Shown here one piece after another: positions 42,616 through 54,852 of a DNA stretch of 64,000 bases. The notes under the pieces were generated by a model, which was given only the letters and a program-made list of their open reading frames with translations, made no database searches and was not told the DNA's origin. Source of the DNA: Avibacterium gallinarum (GTDB lineage: Bacteria; Pseudomonadota; Gammaproteobacteria; Enterobacterales; Pasteurellaceae); contig NZ_PQVJ01000031.1 in assembly GCF_002921135.1 (NCBI RefSeq), positions 1 through 64,000 of the forward strand, in the 5' to 3' direction. A program made the position numbers and the translations under genes. The number at the start of each line of letters is the position of its first letter. The stretch's first letter is position 1.

Positions 42616-43097
42616 TGCGAAAAATTCCTTATTTTTTCACCGCACTTTTATTTTGTGCCATCACGGCAAAGGCAGCCATTGAAGTGCGAAATTTTGCTTC
42701 AGCGCAGCAGGAACAGGATTACCAAAGCCTAACCCAAGAGCTACGTTGCCCGCAATGTCAGAACAATAATATTGCCGATTCCAACGCCACCATTGCCGTG
42801 GATATGCGCGAGAAAGTGTATGAATTGCTCAGCCAAGGGCAAAGCAAACAGCAAGTGGTGGATTATATGGTACAACGTTACGGCAATTTTGTTACCTACA
42901 ACCCACCGCTCACACCGGCTACGGTGTTACTTTGGGCTGTGCCAGTTTGCCTTGTGCTGTTCGGCGGCATTTTAGTGTTACGCCGTAAACCGAAAAAACA
43001 ACCACAGGCAAAACAAAGTGCGGTGCAAATTAATGATGAAAATTTAACCCAAGCGGAACAGCAACGTTTACAACAATTATTAAAGGATAAGGAATAA
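42615..43097 (+). CDS. ccmH: Cytochrome c biogenesis protein CcmH
   Basis: A 160-residue protein: signal peptide (about 1-20), LRCPQCQ motif (C45, C48) for thiol exchange with apocytochrome c, and a C-terminal membrane helix (about 102-122). In E. coli this CcmH region is fused to the TPR part; here it is separate, as in Haemophilus. TAATG overlap with ccmG. Confidence 0.95.
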   Translation: MRKIPYFFTALLFCAITAKAAIEVRNFASAQQEQDYQSLTQELRCPQCQNNNIADSNATIAVDMREKVYELLSQGQSKQQVVDYMVQRYGNFVTYNPPLTPATVLLWAVPVCLVLFGGILVLRRKPKKQPQAKQSAVQINDENLTQAEQQRLQQLLKDKE

Positions 43098-43100
43098 ACA

Positions 43101-44000
43101 ATGAATTTTTGGCTCATCAGTTTTGCGATCACCCTTATTGTGGCGCTAATTTGTTTTTATCCCTTATTATTTTCAGGCAAACAAGCGCTTGACAGCAACA
43201 AGCGTAACAAACTAAATAAAGCCTTTTATTTCAATCGCTTGAAAGAAATTGAAGAAGATGAACAGCAAGGTTTAATTGAAAACGCCTCGCAGTTACGCAC
43301 GGAATTACAGCAAACCTTATTGCAAGATATTCCTGAAAATGAACAACTTCAGCAAGATGGCAAACGCTACGGCAAAATCTGGTTTGTATCGGGCTTTTTA
43401 ACCTTAGCGATTTTAGCGGGGCTAGGCTATATGCAAGCAGGCGCTTGGCAGCAAGAAGCTATGCTCGAAAAAACCTACCAAAAACTACCGCACTTTTATG
43501 AGCGTTTAAAGGAAGAAGAAAGTAATCCAATGAGCGATCAAGAATTGCAACAATTCGCCACCGCATTACGCTTAAAATTGCAAAAAGAACCTAACAACGC
43601 GGCGGACTGGTGGACGCTTGGGCAAATTGCAATGAATCTGGATAAGGCACGTTTAGCCTATGACAGCTACGCCCGCGCGGTAAAATTAGATCCCGAAAAT
43701 ATCGAATACCAGCTTTCTTATGCGCGCATTTTAATGTTTTCCGATGATCAAACGGATAAAAACAAAGGAATGGATTTGCTCAAAGGCGTTCTGCGCAAAG
43801 ATCACAGCAACCTACAAGCCCTCGGTTTACTCGCATTCCAATATTTTGAAAGCGAAGAATACAAAATGGCCGCAGTAACTTGGGCGATGATGTTACGCCT
43901 AATCCCCGAAAACGATCCAAGAGTCGCCCTGCTTGAAAAAAGCATCCGCGCCGCCCGCGATGCACAAGAAGAAAAGGAAAAGGCGGAGCAGAAAAAATAA
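43101..44000 (+). CDS. ccmI: Cytochrome c biogenesis TPR protein CcmI
   Basis: A 299-residue protein with two membrane helices (about 3-22 and 92-113) and TPR repeats (about 155-260, NAADWWTLGQIAMNLDKARLA and following). It chaperones apocytochrome c for the CcmFH lyase. Last gene of the ccm operon. Confidence 0.94.
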   Translation: MNFWLISFAITLIVALICFYPLLFSGKQALDSNKRNKLNKAFYFNRLKEIEEDEQQGLIENASQLRTELQQTLLQDIPENEQLQQDGKRYGKIWFVSGFLTLAILAGLGYMQAGAWQQEAMLEKTYQKLPHFYERLKEEESNPMSDQELQQFATALRLKLQKEPNNAADWWTLGQIAMNLDKARLAYDSYARAVKLDPENIEYQLSYARILMFSDDQTDKNKGMDLLKGVLRKDHSNLQALGLLAFQYFESEEYKMAAVTWAMMLRLIPENDPRVALLEKSIRAARDAQEEKEKAEQKK

Positions 44001-44041
44001 TCTTCTTACTTAAGATTAATGTGTAATTAAAAGAGCAAGTA

Positions 44042-44279
44042 ATGTTTAATATTTTTAAAAGACCAGTAAATAAAGAAAGTTTACAATCGTGGTGTAAAAT
44101 CCTTGATGATATTGCAAAAGTTGCGATTTTAGCCGCCTCTGTAGTACTATATGGAGAGAATGCGATCGGCTATAAAGTACTAAATTGTCTATTTCTTGTT
44201 ATTTGCCTATGCTTGTTTATTTAGTGCAGATTTTATGCGTAAGAATTTAGAGAAATTGATAACAGAAAAGGAGGAGTAA
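44042..44279 (+). pseudogene. Small membrane protein, apparently frameshifted
   Basis: ATG 44042 reads MFNIFKRPVNKESLQSW and a hydrophobic helix, stopping at 44224. The neighbouring frame continues with FLLFAYACLFSADFMRKN and ends NLEKLITEKEE at 44277-44279, directly before the next ORF. Removing one base near 44182-44184 joins them into a protein of about 78 residues with two helices. Not recognised; may be a sequence error. Confidence 0.45.
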
Positions 44280-44366
44280 ATGGCATTTACAATTGGGCTT
44301 GGTATTATGGCAGCACTGTGCGTGCTACTTGCTGTTACCTTAGAAAAAAGTTTAAAAACAAAATAA
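44280..44366 (+). CDS. 28-residue single-helix membrane peptide
   Basis: ATG 44280 directly follows the preceding stop (TAAATG), with GGAGGAG 5 bases upstream, a very strong ribosome site. The peptide is one hydrophobic helix (FTIGLGIMAALCVLLAVTLE) plus a Lys-rich end. It is probably made together with the gene before it. Function unknown; small membrane peptides of this type can be complex subunits or toxins. Confidence 0.5.
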   Translation: MAFTIGLGIMAALCVLLAVTLEKSLKTK

Positions 44367-44409
44367 TTCATTGGCTTGCAAATTTTAGACTTTTAACTTT
44401 GTGTGAAAA

Positions 44410-44805
44410 ATGAATTCATTATTTTTAGGTTTTCATCATATTGCAATTATTGCGTCAGATTATGCGAAATCTAAACATTTTTACACGCAGATTTTGCAGG
44501 CAAAGGTGCTTCAAGAAACCTATCGGGCGGAGCGAGAAAGCTATAAGTTGGATCTTGCCTTGCCCGATGGCAGTCAAATTGAGCTGTTTTCCTTTCCAAA
44601 TCCGCCAGCTAGACCAACAAGACCAGAGGCTTGCGGTTTACGCCATTTGGCATTTAAAGTAAAAAATATTCATCAAGTTGTGGCATATTTAGCCCAACAT
44701 AACATTTTTTGTGAACCTATCAGAGTGGACGAATTAACGGGTAAGCGATTTACCTTTTTTCAAGATCCTGATGGTTTGCCTTTGGAACTATATGAAATTG
44801 AATAA
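44410..44805 (+). CDS. yaeR: VOC family protein, YaeR-like
   Basis: A 131-residue glyoxalase-fold (VOC) protein. It matches YaeR: HHIAIIASDYAKSKHFY start, ELFSFPNPPARPTRPEACGLRHLAF core and a closing PDGLPLELYE. VOC metal ligands H7/H8, H and E near the end are kept. The substrate is unknown. Confidence 0.9.
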   Translation: MNSLFLGFHHIAIIASDYAKSKHFYTQILQAKVLQETYRAERESYKLDLALPDGSQIELFSFPNPPARPTRPEACGLRHLAFKVKNIHQVVAYLAQHNIFCEPIRVDELTGKRFTFFQDPDGLPLELYEIE

Positions 44806-44821
44806 AATATTTGGTAACAAA

Positions 44822-45379
44822 ATGAAAAAGTTAAATATAGCAACGGCTATCTTCCTTAGCTTTTTTAGCCATACTATTATGGCTGTTGAAGAAACGGCAG
44901 AGCCTTCTGGTTATGTGGAAGTTTTTCGTTTTTCTGAAAGTGAGCCAGAAAATCAAACTTATGTGAGCAAGGAAGAATCAAAACAACTTAATCCAAAGAA
45001 AATGAGCGATGCGGAAAAGCTAGCAAAAAGCATTGAGTTTGAAGTGTATGAAGTTGGCGAAAATCGTGTTGCTCACACGGTATTCAAATCTGGCGCTGGG
45101 ATTTGTCGTGGGTTTAAATCGCATTATGGCGTGGATCTGACAGATTCTCGCACTTATTATGTTGATCAAGCCAATAATGAATATTATGCAAGCATTGCGG
45201 GCGCAACCATTTATTCTAAAAATGCGCCAGAAAATGTGCAATATGTGCCAGTATTTAACATTCAAGATGAAAAACTTGCCCAGCAAGTGCAAGATGAAGA
45301 AAATAAATACGGTAAACAAGTGGCAACACAAAATATTGCAAAAAATTCAGAAATGCTGAAAAAAACAATTTGTCGATAA
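44822..45379 (+). CDS. Exported hypothetical protein
   Basis: A 185-residue protein with a signal peptide (MKKLNIATAIFLSFFSHTIMA, cleavage after about 21). ATG 44822 is used because the signal peptide starts there. Mature part is charged with two Cys (GICRGFK and the end TICR) that may form a disulfide. Not recognised. Confidence 0.65.
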   Translation: MKKLNIATAIFLSFFSHTIMAVEETAEPSGYVEVFRFSESEPENQTYVSKEESKQLNPKKMSDAEKLAKSIEFEVYEVGENRVAHTVFKSGAGICRGFKSHYGVDLTDSRTYYVDQANNEYYASIAGATIYSKNAPENVQYVPVFNIQDEKLAQQVQDEENKYGKQVATQNIAKNSEMLKKTICR

Positions 45380-45394
45380 AATGATTGAAAGATG

Positions 45395-45425
45395 AAAGGG
45401 AAGTATGATTACTTCCCTTTTTTAT
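45395..45425 (+). terminator. Terminator between convergent genes
   Basis: Perfect 10-bp stem AAAGGGAAGT with a 6-base loop, followed by T-rich sequence; may serve both directions. Confidence 0.85.
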
Positions 45426-46111
45426 AGCTGCAAAATCTCTTTCACGAAAGGAATGGTGAGTTTACGTTGCGCCTGCAAAGAAGCTTTGTCTAAATCTGCC
45501 AACGCTTGGAATAGGGTGTGCATATCGCGATCAAGGCGTTTAAGCAGAAAGTTAGCCGTTTCATCAGGCAATTCAATGCCACGAGAATGAGCTTTTTGTT
45601 GTAATACATTAATTTTTTGTTCATCCGTTAATGAGGCAAGCTGGTAACTTTCCCCCCAAGATAAGCGTGAAGCCAAGTCAGGCAATTTCACTGGCAAGGC
45701 GTTTGGCGATTGGTTAGCGCTGATGAGCAAAATGCCGCGCCCTTGTTCGCGCATACGGTTAATCAGATCAAAAATGGCCAGTTCCCATTCATCATTGCCG
45801 ATCACTGCTTGAATATCGTCTAAGCAAACTAAATCTTGCTGTTCTAAATTTTCCAGCACTTCTGGGGAGAAATATTGCGATTTGCTCAATGGCACATAAA
45901 TAGAAGGGCGTTGCTGCACTAAAAATTCATTGGAGCAGGCTTTTAGCAAGTGGGTTTTTCCGCTACTTTCCGATCCCCAAACGTAGAAAAACTGCTGTTT
46001 CGGATCAGCAAAATTTTTATGCAAGGAATCCAGCAACAATAAATTATTGTCGGCATAAAAATTCTCAAGGGTTTCTTCATCAATTTGATGAATGGGAAGC
46101 GGTAACTGCAA
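45422..46111 (-). CDS. hda: DnaA regulatory inactivator Hda
   Basis: Hda, with the sliding clamp, triggers ATP hydrolysis in DnaA to prevent re-initiation. The 229-residue AAA+ protein starts with the clamp-binding motif MQLPLPI and has Walker A GSESSGKT (46-53) and the DDIQ Walker B-like CLDDIQAV. The order upp-uraA-hda is as in E. coli. Confidence 0.95.
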   Translation of the reverse strand: MQLPLPIHQIDEETLENFYADNNLLLLDSLHKNFADPKQQFFYVWGSESSGKTHLLKACSNEFLVQQRPSIYVPLSKSQYFSPEVLENLEQQDLVCLDDIQAVIGNDEWELAIFDLINRMREQGRGILLISANQSPNALPVKLPDLASRLSWGESYQLASLTDEQKINVLQQKAHSRGIELPDETANFLLKRLDRDMHTLFQALADLDKASLQAQRKLTIPFVKEILQL

Positions 46112-46217
46112 ATCTAATAACCAATGTGTTCGTAAACTAAAGTGCGGTAAGAATATACAAAAAAAATAGGGATAAATAAAGCCTACCCCTATTTTCTGCG
46201 TTGAATTTGGTGGAATT

Positions 46218-47483
46218 TTATTCTTGAATTTCGACCTGATCTTTCGCTTTCGGTAAAATCAAGTTAAGAATAATCGCCACAACCGCACACAAACTAATGC
46301 CTTTTAGTGAAATTTCGCCGAAGTTCACGAACATTCCACCGATCCCAAAGGTCATCACCACGGAAATAATGCACAGATTGCGCGCTTCGGTAACATCAAC
46401 TTTACCACGGATTAAGGTACTCATTCCCACCACGGCAATCGAGCCGAACACCAACATCATAATGCCGCCCATCACGATAGTTGGAATGGTGGAAAGGAAT
46501 GCGCCCACTTTTCCGCAGAAAGAAATAGCAATCGCCCATACCGCAGCCCAAGTCATAATATTTGGATTGAAGTTACGTGTTAGCATCACCGCGCCAGTCA
46601 CTTCAGCATAAGTGGTATTTGGTGGGCCGCCTAATAATGAAGCCGCAGTGGTTGCCACGCCATCACCCAATAACGTGCGGTGTAACCCTGGTTTTTTTAG
46701 GAAATCTTTGCCTGTTACCGAGCTAATCGCCATAATGCCGCCAACGTGTTCAACGGCAGGGGCAATAGCGATAGGTAAGAGATATAAAATCGCTTCAAGT
46801 TTAAATTCTGGCGTGGTGATATTTGGCAGGCTGAACCAAGGTGCATCTAGTACAGGTTGGAAATTGATTAAGCCTAAAAATAAGCACAGCACATAACCTG
46901 CGGTGATCCCAAACATAATCGGGATTAATTTCATAATGCCTTTCGCAAACACCGCAACAGAAAGGGTAGTCAGCAAGGTAACCATTGAAACGAGTACCGC
47001 ATCATTGTATTCATAGGCGGAACCTTTACCTAATGCCATATCCACCGCCACAGGCGCTAAACCCATACCGATAATAATGATCACAGGGCCAACCACCACA
47101 GGCGGGAACACTTTTTGCAATGCTTCTGCGCCTCTTAATTTAACTAAGGTACTCAGTGCGAAATACACTAAGCCCGTGCAGGCCAGCCCGCCCATGGTTA
47201 CCGCAATGCCCCAAGTAGCCACGCCATATTGGATTGGTGCGATGAAAGCAAAAGAAGATGCCAGAAAAATTGGCACTTGTTTTCCCGTGCATAATTGGAA
47301 AAGCAATGTTCCCACGCCTGCGGTTAATAAGGCGGTGTTGGCATCTAGCCCGGTAATTAACGGCACAAGCACTAACGCACCAAAGGCCACAAACAACATT
47401 TGCAAGCCGACAAAAGCTTGCTTCGCTTTACTTTCCACCTCGACAGGTGCATTTGGATTGGTTTTTGTCATTTTAAGTTTCAA
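46218..47483 (-). CDS. uraA: Uracil permease
   Basis: A 421-residue nucleobase:proton symporter with about 14 helices. UraA signatures: AIAPAVEHVGGIMAIS (family Glu for uracil binding) and LLGGPPNTTYAEVTGAV. ATG 47483 or the internal ATG at 47471 may be the start. Downstream of upp, so salvage and uptake of uracil are coupled. Confidence 0.96.
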   Translation of the reverse strand: MKLKMTKTNPNAPVEVESKAKQAFVGLQMLFVAFGALVLVPLITGLDANTALLTAGVGTLLFQLCTGKQVPIFLASSFAFIAPIQYGVATWGIAVTMGGLACTGLVYFALSTLVKLRGAEALQKVFPPVVVGPVIIIIGMGLAPVAVDMALGKGSAYEYNDAVLVSMVTLLTTLSVAVFAKGIMKLIPIMFGITAGYVLCLFLGLINFQPVLDAPWFSLPNITTPEFKLEAILYLLPIAIAPAVEHVGGIMAISSVTGKDFLKKPGLHRTLLGDGVATTAASLLGGPPNTTYAEVTGAVMLTRNFNPNIMTWAAVWAIAISFCGKVGAFLSTIPTIVMGGIMMLVFGSIAVVGMSTLIRGKVDVTEARNLCIISVVMTFGIGGMFVNFGEISLKGISLCAVVAIILNLILPKAKDQVEIQE

Positions 47484-47569
47484 CTCTCTGTCTGAATTAA
47501 CTTTAAAAAACGCTTTATTTGCATAAAACGCACGGAAAAAAACGGCATAAATGCCGTTTCTAAAAAAGG

Positions 47570-48196
47570 TTATTTTGTACCAAAAATCTTATCGCCTGCA
47601 TCACCCAAGCCCGGGATAATGTAGCCTTGCTCATTTAATTTTTGATCGATAGAAGCAGTGTATAATTCCACATCAGGGTGCGCTTTTTCTAACGCGGCAA
47701 TCCCTTCAGGAGCTGCCACTAACACTAATACTTTGATTTGATTACAGCCTTTTTCTTTTAACAAATCAATGGTTGCAATCATTGAACCGCCTGTTGCCAG
47801 CATTGGATCTACCACTATAGCCAAGCGTTCTTCTAAATCACTGGCGAGTTTTTGGAAGTAAGGCACAGGTTGAAGGGTTTCTTCATCACGGTACATTCCC
47901 ACCACGCTAATTCTTGCACTTGGGATATGCTCTAATACGCCGTCCATCATTCCTAGACCAGCACGCAGAATTGGTACAACGGTTACTTTCTTACCTTTAA
48001 TGCGATCCACTTCCACCGGACCGCACCAGCCGTCAATGATGACTTTTTCCGTTTCTAAATCTGCCGTTGCTTCATAAGTGAGTAAGCTACCCACTTCCGT
48101 GGCTAATTCACGGAAATCTTTGGTGCTAACATCAGCGGCACGCATTAAACCGAGTTTGTGTTTGACTAATGGATGTTTGACTTCAACAATTTTCAT
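47570..48196 (-). CDS. upp: Uracil phosphoribosyltransferase
   Basis: Converts uracil and PRPP to UMP. 208 residues from ATG 48196 ([19 protein letters not shown]), with GGGGTTACAG upstream. The PRPP-loop [14 protein letters not shown] and the C-terminal uracil site [17 protein letters not shown] are complete. Confidence 0.98.
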   Translation of the reverse strand: MKIVEVKHPLVKHKLGLMRAADVSTKDFRELATEVGSLLTYEATADLETEKVIIDGWCGPVEVDRIKGKKVTVVPILRAGLGMMDGVLEHIPSARISVVGMYRDEETLQPVPYFQKLASDLEERLAIVVDPMLATGGSMIATIDLLKEKGCNQIKVLVLVAAPEGIAALEKAHPDVELYTASIDQKLNEQGYIIPGLGDAGDKIFGTK

Positions 48197-48335
48197 CTGT
48201 AACCCCTTATTTCGACCCGTAAAAATAAAATCGACAAATTCTAAATCAAAGTGATGAAAATGAACAGCGAAATTATGCAAAATTAGTGAAAAAAGTGCGG
48301 TGCGTTTTCACTGATTTTTTTATATAAAGGAAAAA

Positions 48336-48839
48336 TTAGGCAGGAAAAGGAAATTCTGCGAGAAATAACTCTTTGATTTGTAAAGGATAGCCTTTGAGAT
48401 CAAAATCAGAATAGCGCGCATAAAGCCCCGTTTCAGGATCTTGTCGCCAATATAGCGAAACACGCTGCATAGGTTGTTTAAATAACCACAAACCAATGGG
48501 CTGTTCACCCAGTTGAAGCACATATTGCGCGACATTCTGCACAGTGGTTTCAGGAAGTGTCGTTTGCGCAAAAATCCACGGCGTGCCATCGCCTTTCAGC
48601 AACACTTCGCGTAACCAAATTTGCTCAAGTGCGGTGCTTTTTGGCGAAATTTTTTCGCTTAAATTTTCTTGCCAGCCTTGGTGAATTACTTCTACACTAA
48701 GTTGCTGGCAGGCTTGCTGCAATTTCTGCGTTAGCGAACCTTGATGTTGCACCCATTGGGCAATTTCAGGTGCAGCAAAATGCCCTGATGTTTGCCAATC
48801 AGGGCGAGCGAGTAATTCACGATAACGTTCAAAATCCAT
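48336..48839 (-). CDS. ubiC: Chorismate lyase
   Basis: A 167-residue enzyme giving 4-hydroxybenzoate and pyruvate from chorismate for ubiquinone. Family features: WLREVLL with the substrate Arg (about 76), GEQPIGLWLF, and RYSDF. It starts 9 bases after hisIE, so it may be read from the his transcript. Confidence 0.88.
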   Translation of the reverse strand: MDFERYRELLARPDWQTSGHFAAPEIAQWVQHQGSLTQKLQQACQQLSVEVIHQGWQENLSEKISPKSTALEQIWLREVLLKGDGTPWIFAQTTLPETTVQNVAQYVLQLGEQPIGLWLFKQPMQRVSLYWRQDPETGLYARYSDFDLKGYPLQIKELFLAEFPFPA

Positions 48840-48848
48840 TTTTTAGAC

Positions 48849-49466
48849 TTATTTTTGATGACGTTCTTTCAGCTTAGCGATAATATCCGCCCAGCTCAAG
48901 TCGGCATCTTGCAATAATACGGTTAAGTGATAGGCCAAATCCGCCGCCTCGCAAATGGTTTCTTCGCGATCTTTTACGGTTGCCGCCAGCGCAGTTTCCA
49001 CGCCTTCTTCGCCCACTTTCTGCGCAATGCGTTTCGTACCGCGGGAATACAAATGCGCGGTGTAAGAACTTTCAGGATCTGCGCCTTTGCGGCTAGCAAT
49101 TAAACGTTCTAATTTGCTAAAAAAGATCCAATCAGGCTGGCTTGATTTTTCAAATTGATGAAAACAACTTTCCTCGCCAGTATGACAAGTTTCGCCAATG
49201 GGATCGGCCAGAATCAATAGGGTATCATTATCGCAATCCAAACTCATATCCACCACATTAAGGAAATGTCCCGAACTTTCCCCTTTCGTCCATAAACGTT
49301 GTTTGGTGCGTGAATAAAAAGTAACACGTTGTTCTGCAAGCGTTTTTTTAAGGGCTTCTGAATTCATATAACCCAACATTAACACTTCACAAGTGCGGGC
49401 ATTTTGCACAATAACAGGCAGCAAACCACCTACTTTTTGCCAATTAATTTCAGATATGGTAATCAT
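48849..49466 (-). CDS. hisIE: Phosphoribosyl-AMP cyclohydrolase/phosphoribosyl-ATP pyrophosphatase
   Basis: The bifunctional 205-residue enzyme for steps 2 and 3 of histidine synthesis. HisI part: [20 protein letters not shown] and DCDNDTLL, with the CHTGEESCF zinc region. HisE part: [16 protein letters not shown] (about 140-155). Last his gene; overlaps the DUF2726 gene by 17 bases. Confidence 0.97.
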   Translation of the reverse strand: MITISEINWQKVGGLLPVIVQNARTCEVLMLGYMNSEALKKTLAEQRVTFYSRTKQRLWTKGESSGHFLNVVDMSLDCDNDTLLILADPIGETCHTGEESCFHQFEKSSQPDWIFFSKLERLIASRKGADPESSYTAHLYSRGTKRIAQKVGEEGVETALAATVKDREETICEAADLAYHLTVLLQDADLSWADIIAKLKERHQK

Positions 49467-50033
49467 TACATCGTCCTTCTTGTTTCATTTTAATATTTTC
49501 TTTATGCAAAATTTTAGAAACTTTTTCTAAATCTAATTCATCGTAATCTTGCATAAATTCTAAGTAGTCAATTTCCGCTTTACGGCAAACCTCTTTTTTA
49601 ACAGCATCTCGTTCAATCGCATTATTTTGAAAATGTCCTGAACCTTGATATTCAATTACCACTGTTGGCATACCTTTGCGGTTAATAATGAGGAAATCTA
49701 CTCTTTTACTATTAATTTTTGCAAAGGCGTTATTATCATTTGAGCAAATAAATTCGCCCATTGATACCTGACTAAATAAACGAAAATATTGTCCTTGATG
49801 ATGTTTTTCCAATAACGATTCCAAACGACGAAATAAGGAATATTCGCACTTATTCATCAAGCATTTTTTCTTAAAATCTGCTTTTTCAATCAAGGCTAAA
49901 GCAGAATGGGAAGTAAAGTCTGCTTTATATCGTTTTGTAGGTTTAAAAATGATTTTTAGAATTAAAGCTACTGAAAAAAGAGCAAATACAAAAGCCCAAA
50001 TGCCCCCAATTATTGCAAAATAACTACTTTGCA

Positions 50034-50037
<4 letters not shown>
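49450..50037 (-). CDS. DUF2726 protein with membrane anchor, inserted in the his operon
   Basis: A 195-residue protein with one N-terminal membrane helix (about 8-30). The soluble part (about 55-185) has DUF2726 features: a short SQVSMGEFI strand, [21 protein letters not shown] with Asp and Glu-x-Gln spaced as in PD-(D/E)xK nuclease folds, and a helical end. It overlaps hisF by ATGA and hisIE by 17 bases, so it is tightly translated with them. DUF2726 is found alone or fused to helicases; the role is unknown. Nuclease activity is inference. Confidence 0.75.
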
Positions 50038-52058
<2,021 letters not shown>

Positions 52059-52059
<1 letters not shown>

Positions 52060-52652
52060 TACAGATTTTCCATAAAATTCCGCAATAACTGCTCGCCCAC
52101 CTTGCCTGAACGCTCGGGGTGAAATTGCACGCCGTAGAAGTTATTTCTTGCAATCGCCGCAGAAAATGGCACGCCATAATCGCAGATGGCAATGGTATTT
52201 TCATTCGGCAACACCGCATAGCTATGCACGAAATAGAAATAACTATCTTGCGGAATATCGCTAAAGAGCGGGTGATTATCCTGATAATGCACCTTATTCC
52301 AACCCATATGCGGCAATGGCAGCCCTTTATTTGGCAAGCGTTGCGTGTTGCCGTTAATCAGTTTAAGGGTTTCTATTTCACCTTCAGCGGAAAAATCGGT
52401 CATTAGTTGCATTCCCAAACAAATGCCTAATACAGGCTGAGTGAGCTGTTGAATTGTTTCAATTAATTGTCGAGATTGCATACTTTGCATTGCGGCTGAC
52501 GCAGTCCCCACCCCCGGCAAAATAAGTTTTTCTGCACTTTGAATTTTGGCTAAATCATCGGTAATTTCCGCCTGATAGCCCAAACGCTCAAACGCAAATT
52601 TCACCGAAGAAAGATTAGCGCAGCCTGTGTTGATGATAGTAATGGTTTGCAT
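52059..52652 (-). CDS. hisH: IGP synthase glutaminase subunit
   Basis: A 197-residue class I glutamine amidotransferase supplying ammonia to HisF. Catalytic Cys in LGICLGMQLM (about C77), His and Glu in GVQFHPERSG. 15 bases after the DUF1016 gene. Confidence 0.97.
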
Positions 52653-52667
52653 CGTTTTCTGAATTTC

Positions 52668-53681
52668 CTAGCTTTCTTGTTGTTTTTGTTCAAAGTTTTC
52701 GATTTCTTTGCGTATTTCTGTCAGTAATAATTCTTCTGATGGTAGATAAAGTTGATATTGGCTGGCAAAAATTTGCTGTTGATTTTCAGGTAAAGAAAAT
52801 TTCACCACGCTATCATTTTTATCTGCACATAATAAGATGCCAATGGTTGGATTTTCTCGTGGCAGTTTTTCAACCCGATCAAAATAATTCACATACATTT
52901 GCAACTGCCCCAAATCCTGATGAGTTAATTTGTGGGTTTTGATTTCAATAATCACAAAGCATTGCAGCAAGCGATTGTATAAAACGAGATCCACGAAAAA
53001 ATCATCGCCATCAAGATGTAAACGTTTCTGACGGGCTACAAAAGAAAAACCGTTGCCTAATTCAAGTAAAAATTCTTGCAAGTGAGTAATAATGGCTTGT
53101 TCAAGATCTTTTTCGTAATAGGCGCTTTCACGTTGCAGACCAAGAAATTCCAATACCATCGGATCTTTGATAATCTGTTTCGGATCACTAGGGATAAGCT
53201 GATTATTCGCCACCGCAAGCACGGTTTCTTTATCGTTACTCAATAATAAACGTTCGTATAAACTGCTGTTGATTTGGCGTTCTAACTGGCGAGAACTCCA
53301 ATTATTTTTGATACTTTCACCAATATAAAACTCGCGTTTATCGGGATCGTTAATTGAAATTAAACTTTTATATTGCGTCCAGTTTAATTGCGTCCGCAGT
53401 GCGGACGCAATTGGAAATGTGCGATAAAATTGACGATAGCGTTCTAACTGACGAGCTGAAAATCCGGTGCCAAACTCCGGTTGTAATTGCTTCGCGAGAG
53501 ATTTAATCAAATAAACTCCATAATCTGCCCGCTCTTGTCCTTGCTGTTCTTCTTCAAAAATACGCTTGCCAATGTGCCAATACATCAGCACGCGCTGAAA
53601 ATCCACCGCTCTCACCGCATTTTCACGGGATTGTGCGATGATCTGTTTAATATCAGTAATGATGGTTGTGTTGGTTAGCAT
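52668..53681 (-). CDS. DUF1016/YhcG-family PD-(D/E)xK nuclease, in the his operon
   Basis: A 337-residue protein with the two parts of the YhcG family: an N-terminal helical domain (about 1-150, with YWHIGKRIFEEEQQG, FSARQLERYRQFY and SSRQLERQINSSLYERL) and a C-terminal nuclease domain (about 170-320) with the D-x(n)-ExK motif in FFVDLVLYN and FVIIEIKTHK. Members are often near restriction systems or toxin genes. It fills the hisB-hisH junction with gaps of 29 and 15 bases. Confidence 0.9.
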   Translation of the reverse strand: MLTNTTIITDIKQIIAQSRENAVRAVDFQRVLMYWHIGKRIFEEEQQGQERADYGVYLIKSLAKQLQPEFGTGFSARQLERYRQFYRTFPIASALRTQLNWTQYKSLISINDPDKREFYIGESIKNNWSSRQLERQINSSLYERLLLSNDKETVLAVANNQLIPSDPKQIIKDPMVLEFLGLQRESAYYEKDLEQAIITHLQEFLLELGNGFSFVARQKRLHLDGDDFFVDLVLYNRLLQCFVIIEIKTHKLTHQDLGQLQMYVNYFDRVEKLPRENPTIGILLCADKNDSVVKFSLPENQQQIFASQYQLYLPSEELLLTEIRKEIENFEQKQQES

Positions 53682-53710
53682 TTCTAATCCCTTGAAATTT
53701 AAGGTAATAA

Positions 53711-54804
53711 TTAAAGAACACCCTTACTACTCGGCATTTCATTCCCTTCAATGCGAATAGCTTGTCTTAATGTACGTCCGAACACTTTAAACAGGCTTTC
53801 GGTTTTATGGTGATCGTTGTCGCCGCTGGCTTTTAAGTGTAAGGTGGCGAGCATTGTAAATGCAAGGGATTGGAAAAAATGTTCCGTCATTTCCGTGCTG
53901 AAATCGCCCACTTTTTCACGTTTAAATTTGGCTTTGAATTTGAAATAAGGACGCCCTGAAAGATCCAACGCACATTCTGCTTTGCATTCGTCCATTGGTA
54001 ACACGAAACCAAAGCGCGCAATGCCGCGTTTATCGCCAATGGCTTGTTTCAACGCGGTGCCGAGCGCAAGTGCGGTGTCTTCCACGGTGTGGTGTTCGTC
54101 AATGTGTAAATCCCCTTTGCAGTTTACGTTCATTCTAAAACCGCCGTGGGTAGCAATTTGATCAAGCATATGATCGAAAAATCCCACGCCAGTTTGAATT
54201 TGATTTATGCCTGTTTCATCTAGCCAAACTTGTACTTTAATGTCGGTTTCCTTGGTTTTGCGTACCACTTCAGCATAGCGCGGTTGGCGCTCGCCAATAT
54301 TGGTTACAGGCTCGTTCAAAAGTTTTTCAGCAATCAGCTCCCAATTGAGTTTTTCTGGGTGATATTGCAGGGCTTGAATGCCTAAGTTTTCTGCCAATTG
54401 CACATCGGTAGCGCGATCGCCAATCACAAAGCTGGTGGCAGGATCAAATAACTGCTTTTCAATATATTTTTTCAGCAATTTCGTTTTGGGTTTACGGCAT
54501 TGGCAATTGTCTTCAGGCTTGTGCGGACAAATTAAAATATCATCAAATTCAATGCCTTGTGAACGGAAAAGATCAAGCATTGCATTATGCGGTTTATCAA
54601 AATCCTCTTTAGGAAAGGAATCCGTGCCTAAGCCATCTTGATTTGAAACCATCACAAAACGATATTTTTTTTCAATTTTAATAGCGCAGGAATCACATTT
54701 TTTTCAAATTTTAATTTCTCTAAACGATCAATTTGAAAATCTGTTTTCGGTTCGTCAATTAATGTACCATCACGGTCGATAAATAAGATTGATTGCTGTG
54801 TCAT
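53711..54804 (-). pseudogene. hisB: Bifunctional HisB (histidinol phosphatase/IGP dehydratase), frameshifted here
   Basis: HisB performs steps 6 and 8 of histidine synthesis. ATG 54804 starts the HAD phosphatase domain ([13 protein letters not shown]). The frame stops after about 50 residues at TGA near 54656 and continues in another frame to 53711, with the rest of the phosphatase ([11 protein letters not shown]) and the complete dehydratase ([27 protein letters not shown]). Adding one A to the run of eight (T8 at 54665-54672 on the plus strand) gives the expected [14 protein letters not shown] and a 364-residue protein. Sequence error or auxotrophy cannot be told apart here. Confidence 0.93.
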
Positions 54805-54852
54805 TTTAGTTTTCCTTTTATTTTTAATAAATAAGTGCGGTGGTTTTTTTCA

